A stretch of 64,000 nt of DNA from Modestobacter sp. VKM Ac-2986 (GTDB lineage Bacteria; Actinomycetota; Actinomycetes; Mycobacteriales; Geodermatophilaceae). The notes under the pieces were generated by a model. It saw nothing but the letters and a program-made list of their open reading frames with translations, ran no database searches and had not been told where the DNA came from. The stretch is taken from contig NZ_JAPVBH010000006.1 in NCBI RefSeq assembly GCF_026967795.1, positions 248,001 through 312,000 on the forward strand, read 5' to 3'. Numbering within the stretch: the stretch's first letter is position 1; every line of letters begins with the position of its first letter. This document shows, piece after piece, positions 25,462 through 34,710 of this stretch. Position numbers and translations under genes: made by a program.

Positions 25462-26823
25462 TCAGCGCGCCTGCGCCGACCTGCCCGGCCGGGACCGGTC
25501 GCCGCGCCACCAGGGTGCCTGGGCGAGCACGTACAGCGCCACGCCGGCGGCCAGCAGCACCGCCGACCACAGCCAGGTCGTGGCCTCCTGCTTCCACAGC
25601 AGCAGCAGGCACGAGCCGATCGCCAGCACCGGCAGGACCGCCGGGGCGGTGAAGTGCTCGTGCTCGACCCGGTCCCGGCGCAGCACCAGCACCGACAGGT
25701 TCGTGCTGACGAACACCAGCAGGAGCAGCAGGACGACGATGTTGGCCAGCGCGCCCAGGTCGCCGATCAGGGTCAGCGCCATGGCCACGACGGTGGTGAC
25801 CACGATCGCCACCCACGGGGTGCGCCGGCCCGGCAGCACCGCGCCCAGCACCGGGGGCAGCAGCCGCTGCTCGGCCAGGCCGAACACCATCCGGCTGGCC
25901 ATGATCATCGTCAGCAGGGCACCGTTGGCGACGGCGATCAGCGCGATCGCGCTGAACAGCTGGTCGGGCACGCCGAGCCCGGTGGCCCGGACGACCTCCA
26001 GCAGCGGGCCGGTCGAGCCGGCGAGCTCCTCGGTGGGCAGCACGATGGAGGCGACCAGGCCGATGGCCACGTAGACGACGCCGGCGGTGAGCAGCGCCCC
26101 GAACAGCGCCCGCGGGTACACCCGGCTGACGTCGCGGACCTCCTCGGCGACGTTGGCCGAGGTCTCGAACCCGACGAAGGAGTAGTACGCCAGGATCGCC
26201 GCGGCCAGGACCGCCGACCCGGCGGAGACGCCCTCGGGGAACTGCACGACCCGGCCGACGTCACCGTCGCCGCGGCCGAACACGATGGCGCCCAGCACGA
26301 TCACCAGCACCAGCCCGGAGACCTCGATGACGGTCATCACCAGGTTGGCCCGCATGGACTCCTTGATGCCACGGGCGTTGACCAGCGCGATGACGGCCAG
26401 GAAGACCACGGCCGCGGGCACGGCGGGCACGTCGAGGAAGACCGACAGGTAGTCACCGGCGAAGGCCAGCGACAGCCCGGCCGCGCTGACGACGCCGGCG
26501 GCGAGCATGCAGTAGCCGACCAGGAAGGAGATGACCGGCCGCTTGAAGGCCCGCTCGGCGAAGACGGCGGACCCGCCCGCCCTGGGGTACTTGGTGACCA
26601 GCTCGGCGTAGCTCGCGGCGGTGAGCAGTGCCAGCAGCAGGGCGACCAGCATCGGGACCCAGATCGCGCCGCCGACCTCGCCGGCGATCTCCCCGACCAG
26701 GGCGTAGATCCCGGCCCCGAGCACGTCGCCGAGGATGAAGACGTAGAGCAGCTTGCCGCTGATGGCCCGCTTGAGGGCGGTGCCCTCGGGAGCGGCTGTG
26801 GTGTCGCTGGACGCATGGCTCAC
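25462..26823 (-). CDS. APC family amino acid permease
   Basis: Twelve-helix amino acid/polyamine/organocation transporter of the cytoplasmic membrane. The unwound TM1 motif GDVLGAGIYALVGEIAG and TM6 region YYSFVGFETSANVAEEVRD are typical of the cationic-amino-acid-like branch. Length 453 aa is normal. Start ATG at 26821-26823. The gene is 93 bp downstream of nothing co-oriented except the K+ channel gene (26917-27945), and may be cotranscribed with it. Substrate unknown. Confidence 0.88.
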   Translation of the reverse strand: MSHASSDTTAAPEGTALKRAISGKLLYVFILGDVLGAGIYALVGEIAGEVGGAIWVPMLVALLLALLTAASYAELVTKYPRAGGSAVFAERAFKRPVISFLVGYCMLAAGVVSAAGLSLAFAGDYLSVFLDVPAVPAAVVFLAVIALVNARGIKESMRANLVMTVIEVSGLVLVIVLGAIVFGRGDGDVGRVVQFPEGVSAGSAVLAAAILAYYSFVGFETSANVAEEVRDVSRVYPRALFGALLTAGVVYVAIGLVASIVLPTEELAGSTGPLLEVVRATGLGVPDQLFSAIALIAVANGALLTMIMASRMVFGLAEQRLLPPVLGAVLPGRRTPWVAIVVTTVVAMALTLIGDLGALANIVVLLLLLVFVSTNLSVLVLRRDRVEHEHFTAPAVLPVLAIGSCLLLLWKQEATTWLWSAVLLAAGVALYVLAQAPWWRGDRSRPGRSAQAR

Positions 26824-26916
26824 CCGGCGAGTCTTCGGCGGGCCGGACCGCCCGGCAACTCCAGTGGTGCGTGACCCGGTCGGGCGACGCTGATCGGCGC
26901 CGGCCGTCCGGTGCGG

Positions 26917-27945
26917 TCAGGCGCCGGTGACGGTGCGCCCGTGGGCCTTGACCACCACGAGCACGTCCTCGCTCTGCAGCGTGCCGATCACCGGGTCGTC
27001 GAAGCGCAGCGTGCGCCCGCCGCGCGCCACCGACAGGACGACGTCGGTCAGCTGCCGTGGCCCCAGGCCCACCTCGTGCTGGGTGACCGCCCGCTGCTGC
27101 AGGTCCAGCCCGCGGCCGCTGGTCAGCAGGTCCTCCACCACCGCGACCACGCCGGGGGAGTCGGTCGCCAGGCCCAGCAGCCGCCCGGACGTCGCCGAGG
27201 AGGTGATGACCGTGTCGGCGCCGGACTGCCGCAGCAGGCTGGCGTTCTCCTCCTCGCGCACGGTGGCGGTGATCGGCACGGTGGGGTTGAGCTGGCGGAC
27301 GGTGAGGGTGATCAGCACCGAGGCGTCGTCCCGGTCGGCGGCCACGACGACGGCGCGGGCCTTCTCCACCGACGTGCGGCGAAGCACCTCCCGCCGTCCG
27401 GCGTCGCCGAGGACGGCGGTCAGGCCGGCCGACGTCGCCTCGTCGACCGCCCGCGGGTCCGGGTCGACGACGACGATGTGGTCGGCGTCCGTCCCGGTGC
27501 TGAGCAGGGCGCGGATGGCGCTGCGCCCCTTGGTGCCGTAACCGCACACGACGACGTGCTGGCGCACGCGAGACCTCCAGCGTCGGACCCGGAACTCCTC
27601 CCGGGAGCGCGCGGTGAGCGCCTCCAGGGTGGTCCCGATGAGGATGAGCAGGAACAGCACGCGCAGGGGCGTGATCACCACGATGTTGATCAGCCGCGCA
27701 CTGGGGGAGACCGGCACGATGTCGCCGTAGCCGGTCGTGGAGAGGCTGACCGTTGCGTAGTACGTGGCGTCGAGCAGGCTCAGCTCGCCGCCGTTGTTGT
27801 CCCGGTAGCCCTCGCGGTCGGCGTAGACGATCAGCACGGTCGCGATCAGGGTCAGCGAGGCGATGAGCACCCGGCGTCCGACCTGGCGGGCCGGTGACTC
27901 CTCGCGGTGCGGCAGGGAGACGCCGCTGTGGTCGTCGCTCAGCAT
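26917..27945 (-). CDS. Potassium channel protein with TrkA-N (RCK) domain
   Basis: Kch/MthK-like channel subunit with two transmembrane helices. The pore loop and selectivity filter read STTGYGDIVPV (about residues 70-80). A Rossmann RCK domain starts VVVCGYGTKGRSAIRALL (about 135) and is followed by a TrkA-C-like end. Length 342 aa is normal. ATG at 27943-27945 is chosen since upstream sequence in frame is low-complexity antisense to the patatin gene. It would let K+ pass under control of a nucleotide or Ca2+. No CGTCARG pair (proposed KdpE box) is present upstream. Confidence 0.92.
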   Translation of the reverse strand: MLSDDHSGVSLPHREESPARQVGRRVLIASLTLIATVLIVYADREGYRDNNGGELSLLDATYYATVSLSTTGYGDIVPVSPSARLINIVVITPLRVLFLLILIGTTLEALTARSREEFRVRRWRSRVRQHVVVCGYGTKGRSAIRALLSTGTDADHIVVVDPDPRAVDEATSAGLTAVLGDAGRREVLRRTSVEKARAVVVAADRDDASVLITLTVRQLNPTVPITATVREEENASLLRQSGADTVITSSATSGRLLGLATDSPGVVAVVEDLLTSGRGLDLQQRAVTQHEVGLGPRQLTDVVLSVARGGRTLRFDDPVIGTLQSEDVLVVVKAHGRTVTGA

Positions 27946-28071
27946 GGCGGCCGCTCGCAGGTCACCCGGCGCACAGTAGTGACCCGACGGCCGCAGGAGG
28001 CCGCTCCTGCCCCGGACGGGTGTCCGCGGCGGGCAGGCCGGGCCGGTGCGGGCGTGGGCCAGGATGGGCCG

Positions 28072-28923
28072 ATGAGCTCGCAGCGCACGGCCCTGGTCCT
28101 CGGCGGCGGCGGCATCACCGGGATCGCCTGGGAGGTCGGGGTGCTGGCCGGGCTGGCCGAGGCCGGCGTCGACCTGGCCACCGCCGACCTGGTCGTCGGC
28201 ACCTCGGCCGGCTCGGTCGTCGGTGCCGCGCTGCGCAGCGGCACCCCGCTCGAGGAGCTCTTCGCCGCCCAGCTGACGCCGCCGGAGGCCGCGCCGGTCG
28301 CCCGGCTCGGCCGCGGCACGCTGGCCCGCTACGGCCTGGCGATGCTGCTCGCCCGCCGGGACGACGCGGTCTTCCGGCGGCGGATCGGCCGGCTCGCCCG
28401 GACCGCGGCCGACTCCGGCCGCACCCCCTCCGAGGCCGAACGCCGCGCCGCGATCACCGCCGTCCTGCCCTCGGCGCAGTGGCCGGACCGGCCGCTGGTG
28501 GTCACCGCCGTCGACGCCGACAGCGGGGCGTTCACCACCTTCACCCGGTCCTCGCAGGTCGAGCTGGTCGCGGCCGTCGGCGCCAGCTGCGCCGTCCCCG
28601 GCGTCTACCCGCCGGTGACCATCGCCGGGCACCGGTACATGGACGGCGGGATGCGCTCCCCGGCCAACGCCGACCTCGCCGCCCGGTACGACCGGATCGT
28701 CGTCATCGCCCCGCTGCCCCGCGGTGCCGGGCCGATGACCAGCGTCGACGCCCAGGTGACCGGGCTGGTGAGCCGGGTCGCGGTGGTCTCCCCGGACCGG
28801 GCGAGCCTGTCGGCGATCGGGGGCAACGTGCTCGACCCGGCCGCGCGCGAGCCCTCCGCCCGGGCCGGCCGGGCCCAGGCCGCGGCCGTGGCCGACCGGG
28901 TGCGGGCGGTCTGGCAGGACTGA
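28072..28923 (+). CDS. Patatin-like phospholipase
   Basis: Serine acyl hydrolase of the patatin family, acting on phospholipids or lysophospholipids. The oxyanion loop is LVLGGGGITGIAWE, the nucleophile elbow is VVGTSAGSVVG (GxSxG), and the catalytic Asp is in YMDGGMRSPANADLA. Length 283 aa is usual for bacterial RssA-like enzymes. No signal peptide, so probably cytoplasmic or membrane-associated. Start ATG at 28072. It is divergent from the K+ channel gene and 137 bp before the glycerophosphodiesterase gene, which acts on deacylated phospholipids, so a lipid-turnover link is possible. Confidence 0.9.
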   Translation: MSSQRTALVLGGGGITGIAWEVGVLAGLAEAGVDLATADLVVGTSAGSVVGAALRSGTPLEELFAAQLTPPEAAPVARLGRGTLARYGLAMLLARRDDAVFRRRIGRLARTAADSGRTPSEAERRAAITAVLPSAQWPDRPLVVTAVDADSGAFTTFTRSSQVELVAAVGASCAVPGVYPPVTIAGHRYMDGGMRSPANADLAARYDRIVVIAPLPRGAGPMTSVDAQVTGLVSRVAVVSPDRASLSAIGGNVLDPAAREPSARAGRAQAAAVADRVRAVWQD

Positions 28924-29060
28924 GCCCGGCCGACACGCGGGCCGACGCGCCGGGTCGCGCCCGCTTTCACCCGCTGTTCGCCCCGGGGTCGCTGTGCGCG
29001 TGCTGTGGTGGGGGTGTGGGCCGTCGGCGAGGGTCGCCGTCCGAGCCCGGAGGAGAAGGC

Positions 29061-30206
29061 ATGTCCCGCTCCCGCAGGCTGACCGTGGCCGGCGTCGCCG
29101 TCGCCCTGGCGCTGCCGCTGTCCTTCGCCGTCCCGGCGTCCGCGCTCGCCGACCGTCGTGGCGGCGGTGAACTCGCCGACGAGCTGCTCGTGATCGGCCA
29201 CCGCGGCGCGTCGGGCTACCGGCCCGAGCACACGCTGGCCTCCTACGAGCTCGCCGCCCGGATGGGGGCCGACGTGATCGAGGCCGACGTCGTCAGCACC
29301 GCCGACGGCGTGCTGGTGTCCCGGCACGAGAACGAGATCTCCGGGACCACCGACGTCGCCGAGCGCCCCGAGTTCGCCGACCGCCGCACCACCAAGACCG
29401 TGGACGGCGTCGAGCTCACCGGCTGGTTCACCGAGGACTTCACCCTCGCCGAGCTGCGCACGCTGCGCGCGGTCGAGCGACTGCCGGAGATCCGCGAGGA
29501 GAACACCGTCTACGACGGGCTGTACCCGGTGCCGACGCTGGACGAGGTGCTCGAGCTGCGCAAGCGGCTGAGCGAGGAGCTGGACCGCGAGATCGGGGTC
29601 TACATCGAGACCAAGCACCCCACCTACTTCGACGCCGAGGGCCTGTCGCTGGAGGAGCCGCTGCTGGCCGACCTGCGCCAGGCGCGGATGGACCGGCGCA
29701 GCTCCCCGGTGTTCCTGCAGTCGTTCGAGACGACGAACCTGCGCGAGCTGCACGACCTGCGGGTGCGGGTGCCGCTGGTGCAGCTGCTGTCGGCCAGCGG
29801 GGCCCCGGCCGACCTCGTCGCCGCCGGCGACCCGCGCACCTACGCCGACCTGTCCAGCGCGGCGGGGCTGGCCGAGGTCGCCGAGTACGCCGACGGGGTG
29901 GGCCCGGAGAAGAACCAGGTCATCGCCCGCAACGCCGACGGCAGCCTGGGGGAGGCGACGTCCTTCGTGGCCGACGCGCACCGGGTCGACCTGATCGTGC
30001 ACCCGTACACGCTGCGCAACGAGAACACGTTCCTGCCCACCGACCTCCGCGAGGGCACCGCCCCCGACGACTACGGCCTCGCCCTGCAGGAGCAGCTGCG
30101 CTTCTGGGAGGCCGGCGTGGACGGCATCTTCACCGACAACCCCGACACCGGCGTCGAGTCGCGCCGGCTGTTCCTCGCCGGCGAGACGCTGGACCCCGCC
30201 GCCTGA
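29061..30206 (+). CDS. glpQ: Secreted glycerophosphodiester phosphodiesterase
   Basis: Hydrolyses glycerophosphodiesters to glycerol-3-phosphate and an alcohol. An N-terminal signal peptide (basic SRSRR, hydrophobic core, cut near ASALA) directs it outside. The GDPD barrel begins at VIGHRGASGYRPEHTLASY, with the catalytic His, Glu/Asp metal ligands (EADVV) and second His (VSRHENEISG). The insert between about 90 and 130 and the YIETKHPTY segment match the GlpQ group. Length 381 aa. Start ATG at 29061 is preceded by AGGAGAAGG, a strong ribosome binding site. Confidence 0.93.
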   Translation: MSRSRRLTVAGVAVALALPLSFAVPASALADRRGGGELADELLVIGHRGASGYRPEHTLASYELAARMGADVIEADVVSTADGVLVSRHENEISGTTDVAERPEFADRRTTKTVDGVELTGWFTEDFTLAELRTLRAVERLPEIREENTVYDGLYPVPTLDEVLELRKRLSEELDREIGVYIETKHPTYFDAEGLSLEEPLLADLRQARMDRRSSPVFLQSFETTNLRELHDLRVRVPLVQLLSASGAPADLVAAGDPRTYADLSSAAGLAEVAEYADGVGPEKNQVIARNADGSLGEATSFVADAHRVDLIVHPYTLRNENTFLPTDLREGTAPDDYGLALQEQLRFWEAGVDGIFTDNPDTGVESRRLFLAGETLDPAA

Positions 30207-30242
30207 GCCCGCGGCGCCGGCCGGTCACCCCGGCCGGCGCCG

Positions 30243-30743
30243 TCAGCGCGCGTCGAGGTGACGCAGCAGCGTCTCGCCGATGTCGCGCATCGCCGCGATC
30301 TGGGCGGGGGACAGCTGGTCGAACAGGTGCTCGCGCACGCTGGCCACGTGCACCGGGGCCGCCTCCACCAGCGCCGCCATGCCCTGGTCGGTGAGGACGG
30401 CGAGCTGGCCGCGGCCGTCCTCGACGCACACCTCGCGGGCGACCCAGCCGCGCTCCTCGAGCCGGGACACCGCGTGCGAGAGCCGGCTGCGGGAGGCCAG
30501 GCAGCGGTCGGCCAGCTGGCTCATCCGCATCCGCCGCTCCGGCGCCTCGGACAACTGCACGAGGATCTCGTAGTAGGCGCTCGAGACGCCGGCGGAGTGG
30601 GTGAGGTCCCGCTCCAGCCGGTCCTGCAGCAGCGTCGTGCTGTAGAGCCACGCCCGCCAGGCCTTCTGCTCCTCGGCGTCCAGCCAGCGCGGCTGGGCAG
30701 GCTCCGCCTCCGGGACCGGACGGGGCGACACGGGGGAAGTCAC
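30243..30743 (-). CDS. MarR family transcriptional regulator
   Basis: Winged-helix regulator; the core is MRMSQLADRCLASRSRLSHAVSRLEERGWVARE, with the wing ending VEDGRGQLAVLTDQG. Length 166 aa is normal. Start GTG at 30743 is preceded by GAGGGG, and a -10 TACCCT with a -35 TTGAGC 18 bp further up lie on the minus strand. It is divergent from yceI over 89 bp. The -35 box falls within an imperfect inverted repeat (TAGT...ACTA, about 30764-30781), so it likely regulates itself and yceI. Confidence 0.9.
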   Translation of the reverse strand: MTSPVSPRPVPEAEPAQPRWLDAEEQKAWRAWLYSTTLLQDRLERDLTHSAGVSSAYYEILVQLSEAPERRMRMSQLADRCLASRSRLSHAVSRLEERGWVAREVCVEDGRGQLAVLTDQGMAALVEAAPVHVASVREHLFDQLSPAQIAAMRDIGETLLRHLDAR

Positions 30744-30832
30744 CCCCTCAGGGTACTGGCGGAATAGTCAAGAGCTCAACTACGCTTCGGGACGACGAAA
30801 GCAGTACAACGCTCAACCACCCGGAGGTCACC

Positions 30833-31390
30833 ATGACCAGCACCACCCAGATCCCTGGCTACGTCGTCGGCACGTGGGACATCGACGCCTCCCACTCCAC
30901 CGTGGGCTTCTCCGTCCGCCACATGATGGTCAGCAAGGTCCGCGGCTACTTCCGCGAGTTCTCCGGTGAGATCGTCACCGCCGCCGACCCGTCGGCCTCG
31001 ACCGTCCACGCCACCATCGACATGGACTCGATCGACACCCGGCAGGAGCAGCGCGACGCGCACATCAAGTCCGCCGACTTCTTCGACACCGGCAACCACA
31101 CCGTCATGGAGTTCCGCTCCACCGGCATCCGCAACAAGGGCGAGGACTGGACCGTCGAGGGCGACCTGACGATCAAGGGCATCACCAAGCCGGTCACCCT
31201 GGCCCTGGAGCTCAACGGCTTCGGCCCCGACGCCTACGGCGGCACGCGCGCCGGCTTCTCCGGCAAGACCGAGATCTCCCGCAAGGAGTTCGGTGTGGAC
31301 ATCGACATGCCGATGGACGGCGGCGGCGTCGTCGTCGGCGACAAGATCACCGTCGAGCTCGAGATCGAGGGCGTCCTCCGGGCTGCCTGA
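30833..31390 (+). CDS. yceI: YceI family protein
   Basis: Lipocalin-like beta-barrel that binds polyisoprenoids or similar lipids in characterised homologs. Typical motifs are GTWDIDASHSTVGFSVRHMMVSKVRG at the start, SADFFDTGNHTVMEF, and the repeated GDLTIKGITKPVTL strand. At 185 aa without a signal peptide it is the cytoplasmic type common in Actinobacteria. ATG at 30833 follows GGAGGTCACC. It is divergent from the marR gene, which probably represses it. Copy 2 of the stop-codon-linked hairpin starts 7 nt after its stop. Confidence 0.93.
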   Translation: MTSTTQIPGYVVGTWDIDASHSTVGFSVRHMMVSKVRGYFREFSGEIVTAADPSASTVHATIDMDSIDTRQEQRDAHIKSADFFDTGNHTVMEFRSTGIRNKGEDWTVEGDLTIKGITKPVTLALELNGFGPDAYGGTRAGFSGKTEISRKEFGVDIDMPMDGGGVVVGDKITVELEIEGVLRAA

Positions 31391-31397
31391 ACAAGTC

Positions 31398-31457
31398 GAA
31401 GGACCCCCTCGCCCCCCACCGCACGCTCCGCGCGCGGCGGGGCCCTGCGAGGGGGCC
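31398..31457 (+). repeat. Stop-codon-linked hairpin element, copy 2
   Basis: Begins GAAGGACC 7 nt after the yceI stop. Stem CCCCCTCGC pairs with GCGAGGGGG, where copy 1 has CCCCGTCGC/GCGACGGGG, so both sides changed together. CCCCCCACC is kept. An inner CCGC/GCGG stem follows. Confidence 0.75.
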
Positions 31458-31460
31458 GCA

Positions 31461-31495
31461 CCGAAGGCCCTGGCGCACTGCGCCGGGGCCTTCGG
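31461..31495 (+). terminator. Terminator hairpin after yceI
   Basis: A 16-bp stem (31461-31476 with 31480-31495, one wobble pair; core CCGAAGGCCC/GGGCCTTCGG) with a 3-nt loop, directly after repeat copy 2. Confidence 0.75.
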
Positions 31496-31573
31496 CGCGT
31501 CCGGGGCCGGTTGCCAGGGAACTGACAGCCGCGCGCGGGGAACCGTCCGGGGCGCCGGGACGACAGTCCGGGC

Positions 31574-32059
31574 ATGAGCAGAGTGCGCCCGTGGGCCGCG
31601 ACCGCGGCCCGGCTGCTGCTGGGTGTCGTGCTGGTCGTGGCCGGGGCGCTCAAGCTGCCCGACCCCGCCGCCGCCGAGCGCGCCGTGCGGGCCTACCGGC
31701 TGCTGCCCGAGGGGCTGGTGGGCCCGGTCGCCTTCGGGCTGCCGGTGCTCGAGATCGCCGTGGGGCTGGCCCTGCTCGCCGGGGTCCTCGTGCGCACGGC
31801 CGCGCTGGCCGCCGCCGCGCTGATGGTCGTCTTCCTCCTCGGCGTGGGCTCAGCCTGGGCCCGCGGCCTGCAGATCGACTGCGGCTGCTTCGGCGGCGGC
31901 GGGACGGTCGCCGCCGCCGACACCGCCTACCCCGCCGAGGTCGCCCGGGACGTCGCGCTGCTGCTGGTCGCCCTGGCCCTCGCCCGCTGGCCGGCGTCCC
32001 GGCTGGCGCTCGGTCCCACCCCCACCCCTCTCTGGACGGAGCCCGCCCGTGTCCGCTGA
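31574..32059 (+). CDS. MauE/DoxX-like membrane protein
   Basis: Four-helix membrane protein of the MauE family, related to DoxX and distantly to VKOR, proposed to maintain redox of partner thiol-disulfide proteins. The first helix reads RLLLGVVLVVAGALKL. The conserved cysteine motif is IDCGCFGGGG near residue 100. Length 161 aa. Start ATG at 31574. Its last 11 nt overlap the DsbA-like gene, so the pair is coupled, and the CGC motif is a likely electron partner for the CPAC centre of that protein. Confidence 0.85.
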   Translation: MSRVRPWAATAARLLLGVVLVVAGALKLPDPAAAERAVRAYRLLPEGLVGPVAFGLPVLEIAVGLALLAGVLVRTAALAAAALMVVFLLGVGSAWARGLQIDCGCFGGGGTVAAADTAYPAEVARDVALLLVALALARWPASRLALGPTPTPLWTEPARVR

Positions 32060-32822
32060 CACCACCCGCCCGCAGTCGGGCAAGGCCGCCGCCCGGGCGC
32101 GCATCGCCGAGCGCCGGGCCGCCGAGGCCGCCGCGCTGGCAGCCGCGCAGCGTCGCCGCCGCACCATGGTCGGCGGGGTCGTCGCCGCCGCCGTCCTGGT
32201 CGTGGCGCTGGTCGCCGTCGTCCTGGTGCAGACCCACCGGACGTCGACCGACGCCGCTGCGTCCCCGCCGAACACGGTCGACGGGTACGCCTTCGCCGTC
32301 GGGCCCGCCGACGCGCCGGTGACCGTGGACGTCTACGAGGACTTCCAGTGCCCGGCCTGCGCCCAACTGGAGCAGACCAGCGGCGACACGCTCGCCTCAC
32401 TGGTCGACGTCGGCACGGTCCAGGTGCGCTACCACGGCATGGCCTTCCTCGACCAGGCCTCCACCACCGACTACTCGACCCGGGCGCTGAACGCCGCCGC
32501 GGTCGTGGCCGAGTCCGGCACCGACGCGTACCGGGCCTTCCACGACCTGCTGTTCGCCGACCAGCCGGCCGAGGGCACGGCAGGGCTCAGCGACGACCAG
32601 CTCGTCGAGCACGCCGCGCAGGCCGGGGCCGTCGGGGCCGGCGTCGAGTCCGGCATCCGGGACCTGCGCTACGGCGACTGGGTCGCCGCGGCCACCGAGC
32701 AGGCCAGCAAGGACGGCGTCAGCGGGACCCCGACCGTGCTGGTCGACGGCAGGCAGCTGGAGGGTGCCGAGCTCACGCCCGCGGGCATCACCGCCGCCGT
32801 CCAGGCCGCCGCCGGGAGCTGA
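32049..32822 (+). CDS. DsbA family thioredoxin-like protein, membrane-anchored
   Basis: Extracytoplasmic disulfide oxidoreductase of the Thioredoxin_4/DsbA type. A 40-residue Ala/Arg-rich N-terminus precedes one transmembrane anchor (MVGGVVAAAVLVVALVAVV), then the thioredoxin fold with CPAC active site in YEDFQCPACAQLE (about residue 100) and cis-Pro region GTPTVLVDG. Length 257 aa. Start GTG at 32049 overlaps the mauE-like gene by 11 nt. It probably oxidises or isomerises exported proteins, recharged by its neighbour. Confidence 0.9.
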   Translation: MSADTTRPQSGKAAARARIAERRAAEAAALAAAQRRRRTMVGGVVAAAVLVVALVAVVLVQTHRTSTDAAASPPNTVDGYAFAVGPADAPVTVDVYEDFQCPACAQLEQTSGDTLASLVDVGTVQVRYHGMAFLDQASTTDYSTRALNAAAVVAESGTDAYRAFHDLLFADQPAEGTAGLSDDQLVEHAAQAGAVGAGVESGIRDLRYGDWVAAATEQASKDGVSGTPTVLVDGRQLEGAELTPAGITAAVQAAAGS

Positions 32823-32862
32823 CCTCCCACTCCGGAACGGATCCGTACGGCATCCTGCGCCG

Positions 32863-34188
32863 GTGACCGCCGCACGCGCCGCCGTCGTCGGCACCGGCCT
32901 GCTCGGTGGGCTGGTCGCCTGGGGAGGGGTCCTGTCCACCGGCCGGTACCGGCCCGACCCCGGTGACATCAACCCCCTGTGTCAGCTGACGGGGGAGTGC
33001 ACGGCCGCCGACGTCGAGGCTGCCCTGCAGCGTGCCTGGTGGCTGGTCGGCGGGGGGATGGCCTTGGTCGCGCTGGCGGCCGTGCTGCTCGCCTGGACGC
33101 TCCCCGGACGGCGGCCCGCTCCCGACGCGCCATCGTTGCCGGCGCCGCTGCAGGCGCTCGTCACCGGCCTGATCGTCTTCTTCGCGGCCTTCCCGGCCGG
33201 CATCCCGCTGTTCTTCGCCTCCCTCGGGGGGTCGCACGGGCTGGCCGTCGGGCTGACGGCGGCGTGGCTCGCTCAGGCCGTCGGCGTCCGGGCGGTGGGG
33301 CGGTGGTTCCGGGCCAGCCCGGACGTGCCGGGGCGCGAGTGGCTGGGTGCGCTGGCAGTCAGCGGTCTGGGCGCCGGGGCGGTGGTGGCCACCTGGGCAG
33401 CCTCCGACGACGGGGCCCTGACCGCGCTGCCCGTGGTCAATGCGGTCGTGGTCGCCCTCGCCCTGCTGGCCCAGCGGTCCCTGCAGCAGCTCGGCCGGCG
33501 GCCGGTCTGGCCGTCGGTGGCCGGTGGGGTCGGTCTCCTGGTCGCCGGTGGGCTCCTGCTGGCCGGGGTGTACCTCCCCGACCGCCCGGAGCCGGCGACC
33601 GCGTCCCCGGCGCCACAGGCACAGCCGCGCCCGACGCCGACGCCGACTCCAGCCCTGACGCCGACACCCACGCCGCTCCCGGTGCCTGCGCCCACCCCGA
33701 CGCCCGAGCCGGTCGCGGCCGACGTCCCGTGTGCGCAGCAGGACCTCTCCTTCACCGTCCGCGGGTTCGACGCGGCGATGGGGCTGCGGGCCGCGGCGTT
33801 GGTCGCCGCGAACACCGGTGCGACCCCGTGCTGGCTCGAGGGGGTCCCGGTCGTCGTCCTGCTCCAGGGTGGGCGGCCGCTGGCCCTGCAGGTGGGGGAG
33901 GGACAGGCGCCCGGGGACGGCGTCCTGCAGTTCCAGCGGGTCGGCGTCGCGCCGGGCGGGACGGCGTCGGCGCTGCTCACCTGGCGCAGCTACGGCGGGT
34001 GGGCCGACCAGGAGACCCCGCAGGCGGTGACCGTGGCCCTGGACGCCTCCTCGACCCTGGTCGCAGCCACGGTGCAGGGCGGTGGGGGCGCCGCCCCCTT
34101 CGACATCGCCGACGGCGGTGCGTGGCAGATCGCACCCTGGGCGACGCCGACCACCTGCCCGGCTGCTGGGGGAGACTGGAGGTCATGA
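32863..34188 (+). CDS. Membrane protein with C-terminal DUF4232 domain
   Basis: About six hydrophobic segments occupy residues 1-235. A Pro/Thr-repeat linker (PTPTPTPALTPTPTP...) follows, then an extracytoplasmic DUF4232 domain (residues about 290-440) with the conserved paired cysteines in VPCAQQDLSF and TPCWLEGVP and a final CPAAGG. DUF4232 is of unknown function and normally found in secreted actinobacterial proteins; fusion to a polytopic domain is less usual. GTG at 32863 is chosen because the first helix begins there. The cysteines make it a possible client of the DsbA-like protein encoded 40 bp upstream. It overlaps the next gene by ATGA. Confidence 0.75.
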   Translation: MTAARAAVVGTGLLGGLVAWGGVLSTGRYRPDPGDINPLCQLTGECTAADVEAALQRAWWLVGGGMALVALAAVLLAWTLPGRRPAPDAPSLPAPLQALVTGLIVFFAAFPAGIPLFFASLGGSHGLAVGLTAAWLAQAVGVRAVGRWFRASPDVPGREWLGALAVSGLGAGAVVATWAASDDGALTALPVVNAVVVALALLAQRSLQQLGRRPVWPSVAGGVGLLVAGGLLLAGVYLPDRPEPATASPAPQAQPRPTPTPTPALTPTPTPLPVPAPTPTPEPVAADVPCAQQDLSFTVRGFDAAMGLRAAALVAANTGATPCWLEGVPVVVLLQGGRPLALQVGEGQAPGDGVLQFQRVGVAPGGTASALLTWRSYGGWADQETPQAVTVALDASSTLVAATVQGGGGAAPFDIADGGAWQIAPWATPTTCPAAGGDWRS

Positions 34189-34523
34189 CGACCTCCACGC
34201 TGGCGCGGGTCCGCAGCCGGCTGCCCTCCGCCGTCCCGGCCGCGATCGGCCTCGCCGTCGGCTTCGGCATCGCCCAGGCGACCGGGGTCCGGGCGCTCGG
34301 CGGGGCGGTGCTGGCCGCCGGCGGGCTGGTCGCCGGCTGGCTGTGGTGGTCCCGTCGCGGGGCGGCGGTCGCGGCGGCGCTGGCGGTGGCCTACCTGGCC
34401 GCGTTCGCCCTCGCGCACGTGCTCGCGCTGGGCCTGGGCTGGCCCGCCTGGCTGGCCGTCGGCCTGGTCACCGCGGCCGTCGCGGCGCTGTCCTGGGTGG
34501 TCGTGGACCGGCCGGCGGCCTAG
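34185..34523 (+). CDS. Small hydrophobic membrane protein, unknown
   Basis: Not recognised as a named family. At 112 aa it has about four transmembrane segments (AIGLAVGFGIAQATG, ALGGAVLAAGGLVAGWLWW, AALAVAYLAAFALAHVLAL, WLAVGLVTAAVAALSWVVV). ATG at 34185 follows GGAGG and overlaps the DUF4232 gene stop, so it is cotranslated with it and may be a partner in the membrane. Confidence 0.75.
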   Translation: MTTSTLARVRSRLPSAVPAAIGLAVGFGIAQATGVRALGGAVLAAGGLVAGWLWWSRRGAAVAAALAVAYLAAFALAHVLALGLGWPAWLAVGLVTAAVAALSWVVVDRPAA

Positions 34524-34710
34524 GCCCCGACTCCGAGCCTGCGAGGGACGTGGGGGTCGACGTCCTCCGGGAGTGGCAGACCGGTCACAGCGGGTCCGCC
34601 GGGGGCCGTCGTCCGTCTACCATGGGAAGGTCTCGGCGCTCCGCGCCGTTGATCGTGTCGCGCGCCGTAGCGCGCAGACTCCCACTTGAACTCCTGAGGT
34701 GCCTCTCCGC

